From: Ustulina deusta
Lineage: Eukaryota; Ascomycota; Sordariomycetes; Xylariales; Xylariaceae
Assembly (NCBI GenBank): GCA_023159155.1
Contig: JAJNNX010000068.1
Coordinates: forward strand, 1-64,000
Direction: 5' to 3'
DNA: 64,000 nt
The translations under genes were made by a program, and so were the position numbers. This document shows positions 24,406 to 35,164 of the stretch, piece after piece; position 1 is the first letter of the stretch, and every line of letters begins with the position of its first letter. The notes under the pieces were generated by a model that saw nothing but the letters and a program-made list of their open reading frames with translations, did not search any database and was not told the origin of the DNA.

Positions 24406-25737
24406 CTACGCCAACAATTCTTGGGTGAGAATCACCTGCACCTCTTCTAAGTATCTCAGGATGTCCTCTGGCTTTTCAAACCCATCGTTGAAACTATATA
24501 CTAGTCTCAATCGGCCCAGAAATGTGTAGAAGAAGAACATACTCATGCCCATCACGACATCAACGCCGACTTTGAGGTCTGTGACCTTGATTCCACCACC
24601 ATACTCTCGTTGTAAGTAGCGTTCGGCAATGCCCAAGCTACTTACTAAGGCGTCCTTGGGTACTGGGCTAGCAAGGAACTCGGGTGTCTGGACAGCTCCG
24701 CACAACACCCGTGTGAAATGACCCTTTAGCTCGAGTGCCTCAGGATTGCCTTTAAACGAGGTCTGGTAGTATTCGTGCAAAGACCTAGCAATATCCCAAA
24801 ACGAAGCAGGGAGGTCAGTTTTGTAGGGCAGAGGGGTGTAGTAAACCGATACTGCGGATTTGCTCGAGTTATATGGCTCCGGAAGGTATGGGCGAAGGTT
24901 GAACTGGGTGGCTGTCACGTATTCCGACAGCTTGGAGTTGGGGTCGGCGTGTTTCTCAATGGCTTTAATATAAGCGGCATGGACAGCGGCGGACACACTG
25001 ACGCCTTTGCCCTTGCATGCCGTGACTAGCGCATTCGTGACATCTTCCGGGAACACCAGTTCGGTGTTCTGGCATCTGCCCGAAGGGGCCGCACCTAGCT
25101 GCGACACAGGGCCGATGCCAGGAATGCTGCCAGCCCAGCTCATAAACAGCGTTGTCGCTTTGTCATTAAGCTCTTGTGTCGGCTGCTCAGGGTAGCCGAG
25201 CAATTTCTCCATAGTAGGGGCAAGACGAGCTGGCTCATCGCCGAATTTAATATCCTTGACCGGTGACCTGAGTGCCTCCAGGTAGCTGTGCCAGAATAGG
25301 AGAATGCCAGTACCATCAAGTGTGTGATGATGGCCACGAAACACAACCTCTGAGGACTTTGGCAGATAGTAAAGCGTAGCCTGCTTAATAGGCTCCACGG
25401 ACACATAGAGATCTTCAGCGTCAAGTGCTGGAGAAATGATAAATGTCGACGCTAGCCATTCCCCCAGAGCTTTCGCATCCGGAACTTCATACACCTTTTT
25501 CATTCCCTCGACGCTGGTGGCAATCTGGGGCTGCTCGTAGCGTACTTGCTCCCAGGCACGCCTGAGGGCCGGCGCTATATCCGAATCTGTTGTTTCCAGT
25601 TTAATTTTGGAGAAAAGAGTGTAGTGTTCACGTCCACCACATAAGCTGGCGGAAATACCCGCCATAACAACGAAGTAACCCTCAAGGCCGTCCACTGGGC
25701 GCTCCCACCGTGACTCTGATACCTTTTCCCACGACAT
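24406..25737 (-). CDS. HHxxxDG CoA-dependent acyltransferase (Tri3/trichothecene O-acetyltransferase-like)
   Basis: An intronless 443-aa protein. The catalytic signature HHHTLDG is at residues 136-142. The fold family (chloramphenicol acetyltransferase-like, shared by BAHD acyltransferases, Tri3 and NRPS condensation domains) uses the second His as base. The DFGWG box of plant BAHD enzymes is not visible. The length is somewhat short of typical Tri3 (about 500 aa), but the start (MSWEK) sits well before the conserved part. It lies in the same orientation as the PKS 3 kb away and diverges from the rhodopsin-domain gene. I infer that it acylates an alcohol, possibly transferring the polyketide from the ACP, which has no releasing domain. 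Substrate cannot be read from sequence. Confidence 0.8.
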   Translation of the reverse strand: MSWEKVSESRWERPVDGLEGYFVVMAGISASLCGGREHYTLFSKIKLETTDSDIAPALRRAWEQVRYEQPQIATSVEGMKKVYEVPDAKALGEWLASTFIISPALDAEDLYVSVEPIKQATLYYLPKSSEVVFRGHHHTLDGTGILLFWHSYLEALRSPVKDIKFGDEPARLAPTMEKLLGYPEQPTQELNDKATTLFMSWAGSIPGIGPVSQLGAAPSGRCQNTELVFPEDVTNALVTACKGKGVSVSAAVHAAYIKAIEKHADPNSKLSEYVTATQFNLRPYLPEPYNSSKSAVSVYYTPLPYKTDLPASFWDIARSLHEYYQTSFKGNPEALELKGHFTRVLCGAVQTPEFLASPVPKDALVSSLGIAERYLQREYGGGIKVTDLKVGVDVVMGMSMFFFYTFLGRLRLVYSFNDGFEKPEDILRYLEEVQVILTQELLA

Positions 25738-26033
25738 TGTGAGTTCTGGAGTGAATGGGGATCTTGGGAAGGGATTGTAGGTTCGCCTTAGGGAGAAGAT
25801 TTAATGACAATGTTGAGGTGAGAAGAAGAATGGAGGGAGAAAACCCCATCTTGAGGAAGTATATGGCGGGGTTAATTAAAACACGCCTGTTGGATCACTG
25901 TTGAACCATTGTGAGGCTGGCAGTTTCAGAAAGAGGTTGGTCCGGTTACTACGGCAAGGGCCTTCAGACTGAAAGTTTCAGGCAGTGTCGGTAGCCGCCG
26001 TAGCCTGCACCTGGTGTTGCACAGCAGGATCAA

Positions 26034-26134
26034 TACGCCCCCGACGGTATGCGCGATGATCCATCCGGGCGGCAACGGCAGTATTACGCCCCCAACGACA
26101 GTATGCGCGATAATCCATCAGGGTGGCGCAGCCA
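26034..26134. repeat. Two direct copies of a ~51-bp GC-rich unit in a shared promoter
   Basis: TACGCCCCCRACG...GTATGCGCGAT(G/A)ATCCATC(C/A)GGG occurs from 26034 and again from 26085. It lies between the divergent acyltransferase (starts 25737, minus) and rhodopsin-domain gene (starts 26405, plus). CGG triplets in copy 1 (CGACGG, CCGGGCGG) are the half-site type used by Zn2Cys6 regulators. Differences between copies include RIP-type transitions. A regulatory role is inference. Confidence 0.5.
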
Positions 26135-26404
26135 CGGAAATATCTCCCGATGTAGCATAAGATCAGTTGCTAATGGTCCGTCTTTTTTTTCCGGTCTGCG
26201 CAGTTACGCTAGATCTGTACAGGCACACTCATTATTTCTAGTCCAACCTCGAGAGTGAGGTTGCAGCTGACCCCCCAAATATTTTGTAAAGGCTTTATTG
26301 TAGGAGGTTCATCGCGCGTTCCCAGTACTGGTTGTGGAACGCTTCGATCAGTCAAAGAGAAAGGCAATTCCTTCTGTATCATTTAGGACTTCAGTATCAT
26401 CAAT

Positions 26405-27588
26405 ATGGCATTGCACGTGCCAGAGGGTACACCCGACCGCGGGCCGGGCGTAGTGGTGCTGTGCATCATCTTGATGATTCTTGTTACTATTGCCACTATT
26501 GGCCGCATCGCCTCGAAATTTGTGATGAAGCAGTATTGGTGGTGGGACGACTTCTTCGCTCTTCTATCACTGGTGAGTCGAACTCCACTGTGACTCAGAT
26601 CAAAACCTTCGAATATCCGTCTTGACCTGGACTGACAAGTCAACAGCCTATTCAGATCACTCTGCTTGGGCTTATTTTAGCCTGGAGAAACATCGGGCTC
26701 GGGCTTCACGTTGACGTGGTGGCCGCACAGAATCCTCTATACCTTACACAAGGCGCAAAGATCCTCTACGTCGCTATCTTCTTCTTCGATACCTCTATAT
26801 CGTTGCCTAAGCTATCTGCCATTTTCTTCTACGCACGCATCTTCCACACCAGAAATGGACGCTTTGTCACCCACCTCTGGATTATTGGTGGCCTTGTGAG
26901 CGGGTGGATAGTGTCGGCTCTCATATCAACCATCTTCCAGTGCACTCCCATTGCGAAAGCTTGGAACCCATCGCTGGACGGGATGTGCATCAACACCTTT
27001 GCCTGGTATCTAGCAACAGCCACAATTTCCGTGGTGGTCGATTTCTATATCCTGTTACTCCCGGTTCCACAGATATGGGCCCTTGAATTAAGTTTGAAGC
27101 GCCGCATTTACTTACTAGCCGCGTTCTTCCTAGCCTACTCGGTCATCGTGATCTCAATCGGCAGGCTGATTTCGACGGTCAAAATAATTCCTACAACCGC
27201 TGAGGATTTGAATTGGAATTTTCCTCTCTACCTCTACTGGGCGTGTTTGGAAGGCTCCGTCTCGCTTATTAGTATCAGCGTACCAAACTTAATCGGACTC
27301 ATCAAAGCGATCACAGGCTCGATAAGGTCAGGTACCAACGCCAAGCGTGGCAAAAGTCTCAAGAGCCAGAAGTTCGTCAGTTCCAGCGCCCCGTCAAGTT
27401 TACAAGGAGGGCTATCACGGGAGGGTGGTCGCGATGGCTTTGAGCGGCTTGTGGGCAGCGAGGAGGCATTCTCCTATGAAACAAATGGGAAACGCCACTC
27501 AAGGTATATTGACAGAAATAGGACGGATATGCCACTGGACGAGATCCGCGTGCAAACACACATTAGCGTTACACACGGGAAATTCTAG
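26405..27588 (+). CDS. Fungal rhodopsin-domain (SAT4/PTH11-like) seven-TM membrane protein
   Basis: Exon 1 26405-26572, intron 26573-26646 (GTGAGT...CAACAG), exon 2 26647-27588; 369 aa. About seven hydrophobic segments appear, starting GVVVLCIILMILVTIATIGR. The conserved YWWWDDF sequence follows TM1, and PIAKAW sits in the loop typical of the family (Cys-containing FQCTPIAKAWNP). The polar tail of about 100 aa is rich in Ser, Gly and Lys, as in PTH11-like receptors. The family includes SAT4 and many uncharacterised membrane proteins that often sit in secondary-metabolite clusters. It shares its upstream region with the acyltransferase, which suggests co-regulation. There is no CFEM domain. 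Function as receptor or transport accessory cannot be decided. Confidence 0.85.
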
Positions 27589-28856
27589 TAAAGGCAAACG
27601 GTGTGATACCGATAGTTGCCCAATCTCTAAATTATACATCTTACCTTCGGAATGTATTCCAAAAGGGAGCTGTCGTCTTTGGTTAGGGTCTTGGAAATAG
27701 TCATGTGACCGGGAATGAATATCTACGGCCGGCATCACCAGTTTGTACTGTATGTGTAATTTTACTTCCTACACCTGCGGTTCGTCAGCGTGTTCGAATT
27801 GTTTGGCCTGAAACTTCACATCAAAAGACGCGGATGCTTCAAATCGTTACGCTGCCCCCCTTTCCTCGGGTAGTAGGTCCGTGGTGATCACTGATGACAT
27901 CAGGCCATTAGACACCTCTGTAAGATAATTCTCACATGAACTCATCGAGTTAGAAATTGTAAGTGCCTTTTTTTACCCAAAAAAAATCTGTAACGGCCAC
28001 AGGTACTATCTCCTGGTATGCTGCCCACCTAACGATCATGTTACACCTTGTACTATGATATATGCAACCCCGAATGCTGACCCCCGCGTCAAGCGGGGTT
28101 GTTGGGGAGGAAGGAGAAATGGCGCTGGTTACATGGTGCCTTACGCTCCCACTACAGCCCTAGGTCGTCGTCACTTTGCCCCCCTACGATCACTGCTATT
28201 CGGGGAAGGAGCCGGTAGGAAGGGCCATTACCACATAAACCGACGAACTCTCTGGTCCCCAATTTCGGCTCTGTCTAGCAGTGTGTTAAGCACTTAATTA
28301 CATGCACGGCAAATCACATAATATTATGTTGTGATATATTTAGAGCTTAATTTGGAGCTTAGCAGAGTCTGTAAGCAGACTATTTGAGTAAAAGCATGTA
28401 GGTAAGAGGGGAAAAGGGGGGGGGGGCCTTGTGCAGCGACGGTGGTGGAGACGGAAGAGCGGCCTACATATCGTACGAAGAAATAACGGTGCAGTACTAA
28501 CCTACCTTTTCCCCCAAAAATGGTTTCATTGGTGTTATGTAGTAACGGCCCACCTTCAGCCTGCCTGCGATTATGCAAGTCATACATGACAGGTCCTTCC
28601 TTGGGGTGACACTGCCATTGTCATTAGCCCATGTTTCCAATACCTAAATCATCCGGTACTCCAGCTAACCGATGCGGGTTTTAGGAGTTAGCCATGGGCC
28701 ATCCCTACCCCTAAACAACTTGTCTGTATCGCGGCCAATATTATATTTCTTTCTGCTGACAGAGATACCAACCCCCGAATCCTCTTGCGAATGCTCATCT
28801 TTGCCCCCGGCACTGCCACTTTTCAATTCGAGAATTTGACTGCTGACATAGTCATC
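27589..28856. other. 1.3-kb intergenic region, no gene seen
   Basis: Short frames only, none with a family. It has a 6-bp-stem hairpin (CCCCGC/GCGGGG, 28082-28098) and a G homopolymer within 28411-28428. The SDR promoter lies in the right part. Confidence 0.5.
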
Positions 28857-29855
28857 ATGGACATTACCGGAAATGCAATTATTTTCGGCGGAGGTATTTC
28901 ATGTTTATTCGCTTCAAAAATACCATCATTCAACTAATTCGGAATTTAGGAGGAGGTATCGGCCGAGCCACTGCTTTGGCATTCGCCCAGTCCGGTTCTA
29001 CAGGACTCTTGATTGCAGATATCAACCTGCAAGCAGCGCAGAGTGCAGCGAGCGAGGCCAGGGCTGCGTCGAAGCAGCCCGGGTTTCGAGCCGAAGCGGT
29101 TGAAGTCGATGTCCAGCTCCAAGAGTCCGTAGACTTAGCTTTCAAGCAGATGGTTGACTCTTTCGGGCGCATTGATTACTGCGTCACATGCGCTGGTGTA
29201 TGGTTTGATGGCCTGCAGCTTTTTACTGCGCGTTAGATTCAACTAACTAGTAGCTCTTTAAAGGTTCCAGTCAGGACTGCTCGGCCAACTGCAGATGCAA
29301 TCGTTTCCGAGTTCATCAATACACAAAATATCAATGTGACAGGGACGTTCTTTGTTATCCGAGCTTCCTTGGCCATCATGAGACTTCAAGAACCGAGGGC
29401 GAACTTGCCAGACTCACCATCTAGAGGTAATACACGTGGAGCTGTGGTTGCTTTGGGATCCGCGTTGTCCATCGGGGCCGCCCCTTACTTCATACAATAC
29501 ACGACCTCAAAGCATGCGGTGCTCGGATTAGTAAAGACTGCTGGCGAGTATTATCTATATCCCAGATTAAACTCGTTAATATTTACTAACACATATTATA
29601 GCACTTGACAGTGTCAAAGATGGTATCCGAGTCAATTGTGTTTGCCCAGCATGGGTAGAGTCAAACATGACCAAGGAACTTGAACGGGATATACCAGGAA
29701 TCGAAGCGCAAATGGCACCAGGAATTCCAATGGGACGTTTAGGAAGACCTGAGGAGATAGCCGACGCGGTGCTATTTCTATGCAGCCCTAGAGCAAGCTT
29801 CATTACCGGAGCTTCTCTGATTGCCGATGGAGGCATAACTATTTCTCTTGGGTAG
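28857..29855 (+). CDS. Short-chain dehydrogenase/reductase (classical SDR)
   Basis: Four exons (28857-28893, 28950-29197, 29264-29543, 29602-29855) give 272 aa, normal for a classical SDR. The NAD(P) loop GGGGGIGRA is split by intron 1. CAG corresponds to the NNAG motif. Catalytic Ser is in ALGSALS and YTTSK supplies Tyr and Lys. GIRVNCVCP and the C-terminal [16 protein letters not shown] complete the family pattern. Introns 1 and 2 are GT-AG. Intron 3 best fits a GC-AG intron (GCGAGT...TTATAG), giving the family-standard AALD; a GT-AG alternative 8 bases downstream also stays in frame but loses three residues. It is probably a tailoring enzyme for the nearby polyketide, by proximity only. 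Confidence 0.88.
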
Positions 29856-30514
29856 ATGGTCAGGGGCCCGTTAATAGTCCATATCCCTAACAACCAGTTG
29901 TTTATAACTAAATCAGGTTTCATGAATAATATATCAGGAAACAGGAGTTACTTGTTATAAATCAATGGGTGACCAATTGTTAATATATTAACTTTGTTAC
30001 TGAATCCCTCTCTTGCCATGATTACGTATTGTTTGCCTAAAATCTATTAAGACTAGTAGCCTGCTTCAGGCTAAGGAATCAAGCAACGCAACATCTGGAT
30101 ATAAGTGGCCGAGTGGCCCTTGTAATCAACCAGAATGTCCTCGGAGGAGATACCGGAAGCCAAGGTACGTATACTAAAGCATGTCGATTCGATAGGGCCA
30201 GTCTGGTATAGTGAAGAAATGAAGTACAGGAGTGAATTGGAAAAGTGTCAATGAGGCTCAGAATATGTGTATTATTGTATATGTAAAAGGGGAGCTTCCT
30301 GGTCAACCTGACTAAGCTCCGAAGATCTTCCGGGCTAGGCGACCATACATGACCACCCCTCGCCATGACTCCCACCTAGCCAGAAGTGCCCTTGCGAATA
30401 GCCTCATGCTAGTCCGTCGCAAATACCCTTGATCAAAATGCTTGTATTGATTTAATAAAATAAAAATTTCTCAGATTCACCAGAGACATGGGACACAACC
30501 CTTGTTGAGGATTC
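29856..30514. other. Intergenic region between SDR and HET gene
   Basis: About 0.65 kb, moderately AT-rich, with no frame or repeat recognised. Confidence 0.5.
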
Positions 30515-32803
30515 TTGAGCGCGGCACAGGTGGTATGGGGACTCCATTTCCGGATCCTAAAACCTCCAATCTTGGAGGCTCCCATGCCAACTCTTCAACA
30601 TTTGTCTGCAATATTGAACACTCGGTACGAAGGCGTCTTAGCTATGTCGCTCTGTGGACCTTGCATCCGTGTCTTCAGAGGGAAGCCTCTCACCGTTGGC
30701 GTGTACTATAATCATCATGCTTCGTGGGCCAGCTTCGTCGCCGCTGCAAACGAGAAATGTAATATATGCTGGCGGAGATTCGACGCCCTCGATGCAGGTC
30801 AACAAGACCGCCTCCGGAAGTTCGCCGAGATCGTCGGCAATAATCTGAATATTGTGGCTTCAGCTGCTGGTTTGGCAATTGGCTCATCGGGATATGTTTA
30901 CGTCGAGTTCACGTATAACCTTGCGGTTGAGGCCATGTACCAGCGCGAAAAGGGTCTGATTGATATTTCAACTGAGAGAGAACTGGACGACATTAGCAAC
31001 TTCCTTCTCACACGGTGCCAGAAACTACCTTTTTTGCCATCGGGAATGTGACAACATGAATCCGGGTTTGTAATGATGGCGGGCGCCGTACCCCTTACCT
31101 ATCAGTCTCGTCGCTAATAAACTTACTAGACATAGGAAAAGACCTTGTTGTTCCTATAACTGAGAAAAATACCTCTTCGGCGCCCACATGGAAACATGTC
31201 TTGTCGTGGCTCAATGAATGCAAGTCTAGCCACCAGCGCTGTGCCGAAAGACGTGGCGATTTCACTTGGTATCCTTCCCGGCTGCTCGATGTGCTTGGCT
31301 CAGACTCAGAAACTTTCAAGATCGTGGACGGGCATGATATACCTCCCGGTTTCAGCTACATTACCCTTAGCCATCGATGGGGGGCGGCAATCATGCCGCG
31401 CCTGACTGTCCGTAATATGTCGTATTATCGAGCCGGAGCTCTGATATCCGGATTACCGAGAACTTTTCAAGACACCATAACCATCACTAGACGCTTAGGC
31501 GCTCGTTATTTATGGATTGACTCCCTCTGCATCATCCAAGACGGAGACGATGGGCGGGACTGGATGCAGGAGGCCCCTCAGATGGCCCATATCTACTCCA
31601 AATGCCTTCTGAATATCTCCGCGGACTGGGGCGTTGGCGAGCAAGGCCTTTTCTTTGACAGGGAGCTCGATTTCTCGAGGACGTTTGAGATGGAGTTCTG
31701 CGTATCTCCTGGAAGGCAGAAGAGAGGTCAGAAACGACGGCGTACGACGCAAGAAAGCAATGTACACGTACATTCCCACACATAATCTGGAACAGGTGGA
31801 TGACTCACCTCTCGCAGGGAGAGGATGGGTGTTTCAGGAGCGTATCCTGTCCCCTGTAATCATACACTTCGGTCGCAGAGAGGTGTTATGGGAATGTTGC
31901 CAAAAATTGGCCAGCGAGAGTCTTCCCAGTGGACTCTCTAACATTCCTCATATCGACATGAGATCATTATCTCAGAGCATGTCTTTGAAGAGATTGGATC
32001 CTTCAGGAGATCCTCACATAAGTGACCTCCTTTCGCAAGCCTTCAGGAGCACGCCACTTAGGGATTCTACGATTCACGATACCCCGTATCTGCTATGGTG
32101 GTTCTTAATACGCAAGTATTGCCAATGTGCTCTAACTTACGCAAGTGACCGGCTGGTCGCTATATCAGGCGTCGCAAGATGTTTCAAGAGCATCATCAAG
32201 GACCAGCACGTTGTGGAGATGTGGCGCAAGTATCTTGCCATCGAGGTGGGTTGGACGATGAAATCGACGACCTCTGGGAGAATTTTGCAAGATTCAAGAT
32301 ACACAAGGCCTTCTTTCTCGTGGACTTCGGTTGAGGGGCTCATAGAGCCGGGAAACCCAGTATACGACCGTTCTATATCACTATGCGTCGAAGTAGAACC
32401 GGTTGAGGCACTGCTCCCGTCGTCGGAGGTCAGTACTGCCGATAGACCAAGCCCCAGCCTAGTCCTTGAAGATATTTTCGGCCCATTGACCAAGCCATGT
32501 GTTCAAATTCGAGTAAAAGGCAACCTGAAGTCAGCAAAGCTGCTACGAAGCCAAAGGAAATGGCTTGTAGTACCCATGGAGAACGGCGACAGCGACGGAG
32601 AGGAGATTGAAAAATTCCCAGGGGTCCAAGCGCAGTTGGACTTCATACCCAGCGAAACCGACGAGGAGGAATTTCAACGAAGACAGTTCTTCTATATGCC
32701 CTGGTACACGTACGATAGTAGCTCTCTGACATGCTTTATGTTGCTAGACCTACAACGTGCTCAGACTAGGGAGTTTTGTCGCATAGGAGTTTGCAGGCCG
32801 TAG
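30515..32803 (+). CDS. HET-domain (heterokaryon incompatibility) protein, 5' junction unresolved
   Basis: Three coding blocks on the plus strand. The N-terminal block is 30515 (or Met at 30584) to about 31048, with Cys-rich CGPCIRVFRG and CNICWRRF. The HET core begins by about 31130 and runs to 31701. A clear 52-bp intron 31702-31753 joins it to 31754-32803. The core shows the three HET motifs: YITLSHRWG; RYLWIDSLCIIQDGDD with AHIYSKC; and RGWVFQERILSP with HFGRREVLWEC. The C-terminal 300 aa include LTYASDRLVAISGVA, common in HET proteins. No GT-AG pair I could find joins block 1 to block 2 in frame, so there may be a frameshift, a non-standard intron or a sequence error. HET proteins trigger cell death on non-self fusion. 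This one lacks visible NACHT or repeat domains. Confidence 0.8.
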
Positions 32804-34124
32804 CGTTTCGGGCACATGAATTTACTGAGGTCCTCTTACGTGACCAGCCGGGTCACCACCTTCTCCCGGGCTACGATGAAAGTACTGGATGCCATATTTT
32901 GTTTATACAATAGCTTATTATTTGATCAGAAAGACGCATTGAGATGGTTGTGTTTTCCCCATAACACTAATCATGGCGTAGTTCGGTTTCATCATAGGCA
33001 AACATGGACATAATAAGGTTCAAACTGGAACCGTTTCTTATTAAAGTCAGCTATCTGAAGGCTAACTAGAGTATCCAAATGAATGTCCTAAACTACCTCT
33101 GAAGTTCAGATCATGCTGTCTTACCAAGGGCGAATGTTACGCCAAAAACAACTCATAACCACAGCTTAAATAGCTGCCTTCGCTCATGTAATATTGCAAA
33201 TACATAAATAGCTGGTTGTACCTTAATGATTAAAGCTCAATATAAGTACAAACTTCAATAACAATTGATATCGATAACTTTATCGAGATCTTATAAAGCG
33301 TGGGCCATGTAAAGAACCTACTCCTCGACAGATTATAGATAGTACGGGGGCTCTATTTTCGATCTTAAAACCTCCGGCCCTAGTGGCTTCTATACCAACC
33401 TTTCAACATTTGCATGTAACCTTTGCAAATACACTCCTGGTTACAAGGCAAGAAGCAAAGCCAAACCTTTTGTCTCGAATATCGCATACTCGTAGCACCT
33501 GATGCTGTACTCGTAGATATAAATATCATTGTTGTGATGTAGCTTTGTTCTTTTCTTCACATCGATGTTTACAGTCAACAACCCTTTCGTCGACATTGTA
33601 GACAACAATATCGACGACACCATCGACGACACCACCACCCCAGTGAATGGATAAAATATCAGTAGCAAACATCATTCACTATTGTTCTCATATGTGCCCA
33701 TTCTTTCAAACAGCATCAGTGCACCCTTTACCCTTCCACATCATCCTTTGACCATACCTTTTTCTGCTCCCCTCTCTCTGAAGTGAAGAATGCTCCTCGA
33801 GAAGTAAACAATCCAACAACATCTGATTACTTTTATTTCTCCTAAACCCAATGGCGAAACAGTAAATCTACCAAGACATCAAGGAGTTACAACCCCAAAG
33901 AACCAACAGCCAGATCCCTGCGTCCAACACGTAGTCACTCAGTGGTTGCCCTCCCGAGCAGGTTGATGTTGGAACGTTTACCAGCATCTTGATTTGCCCT
34001 ATTATCACGCAATCTTCCAGGATTGTCGACCAGACTACCTCACCTCGCATCCGTAAGCTGCCTTGCATTAAGGCACTTGTTATCAGTCCCTGACCTGCAA
34101 ATGTAGTATCCCCCCGTTTCCGAG
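32804..34124. other. Intergenic region carrying a HET-gene fragment
   Basis: 1.3 kb without a gene. Bases 33337-33412 resemble 30530-30608 at the HET 5' end. The remainder is featureless. Confidence 0.5.
33337..33412 (+). repeat. Diverged duplicate of the HET gene 5' end
   Basis: Shared blocks, in the same order and spacing, include GTA(T/C)GGGG(A/G)CTC, TTAAAACCTCC (CTAAAACCTCC in the HET gene), CCAAC, and CTTTCAACATTTG (CTCTTCAACATTTG). Mismatches are mostly transitions. The match stops after about 80 bases, so only the start region was duplicated or survives. Confidence 0.6.
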
Positions 34125-35164
34125 ATGGCATCCGAGACGCACGTCCAGGATCCCGAGCTGGGTACTGGAAGCAGCATCCCGAAAGTTGCCGAAAACACCG
34201 CTGCTGTCCTCGACGCTCTCGCTCACGGCCTTGGAGAGTCTCGCTGTAAGTGATCCTCGCGATCCGGTTTCTTGTCGGAGTTCCAAGGGCACACGTATGG
34301 GCGATAGGAGACCCTAATATCGTTCTGCACGTCCTCTATGCTCTCGAATTACGCTCACGGTGGCGACCGATTACTGATTCGAATATCGTAGGGGGTTTCG
34401 AGAGAGACATGGTGGCCGTTGCTCGCGAGGAAGTAACCCGGCTCACTCACTCAGGAAAGCATTTGGATGCTCTGGAGCTTGCGCTCATCTACGCTTGCGG
34501 GTGTGCTTTCGATGTCGGCTACGAGAAGGTGTTCAAAATTTGTGTCGGAGTCCACCGTGGTTACAAACACAAGGACCTCGCGATCTTCCTCTCATTCAGA
34601 GTCACCACCACCAGCGGCGTGGTTATACCCGGAGAAGACACGGGAAACACTGGTGGAGGAGCTCAGGCGGAACCCGCACCACAGCATGGACAGGAGACCG
34701 TGGTCACTGGTATGCGACGTGCCACCAAGAAATGGGTAGCGAAGCGAATCCTCAGCTTCGGTAAGTAATTATCGGGGTCATTTTCACCTTGTGTTGGTCG
34801 CTTGAGGAGTAAGAAAGCTGGGTTTTAAGCTCGGGTGATGCCTTGGAAGCTCTGAAACACAAATATATCTCACTCAAAATTGTGATAACTGACTCCAAGT
34901 ATCCTAGCGCTCGAAATCTACGGAGATGCCACGTTCCCAGAGACGATCTGGTTTCTAGAAGATTGGTCTACCAATGGCCACCATTCCCTACTGCTGCCGT
35001 ACGCATTGGGAGTAACCGGCTACGCCAATCTCCTCGGAGGTTCGAACACTGTCTGCCGCCGTATCATCGACCAGATCATCGCTTCTGGCGTCGACGTCGA
35101 GAAAAGCGCTGATGATAAGACATGCCACAATCTGGAAGAGCAGTACCTCTCTCAACTTGCCTGA
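34125..35164 (+). CDS. Uncharacterised protein, 248 aa, three exons
   Basis: I do not recognise a family. Exons 34125-34245, 34392-34760 and 34908-35164 join in phase with GTAAGT donors and TAG acceptors. The product starts MASETHVQDPELGTGS. It has a helical central part (GFERDMVAVAREEVTRL, HLDALELALIYACG), a Gly/Gln-rich low-complexity stretch about residues 135-150, and a basic GMRRATKKWVAKR segment. It ends in a folded-looking part with LEIYGDATFPETIWFLEDW. No signal peptide or membrane segment is present. The clean splice signals and lack of stops support a real gene. Confidence 0.6.

Noticed and set aside
28082..28098. GC-rich hairpin CCCCGC/GCGGGG as a terminator
   Set aside because: Eukaryotic context, no gene ending next to it and a short stem; probably chance.
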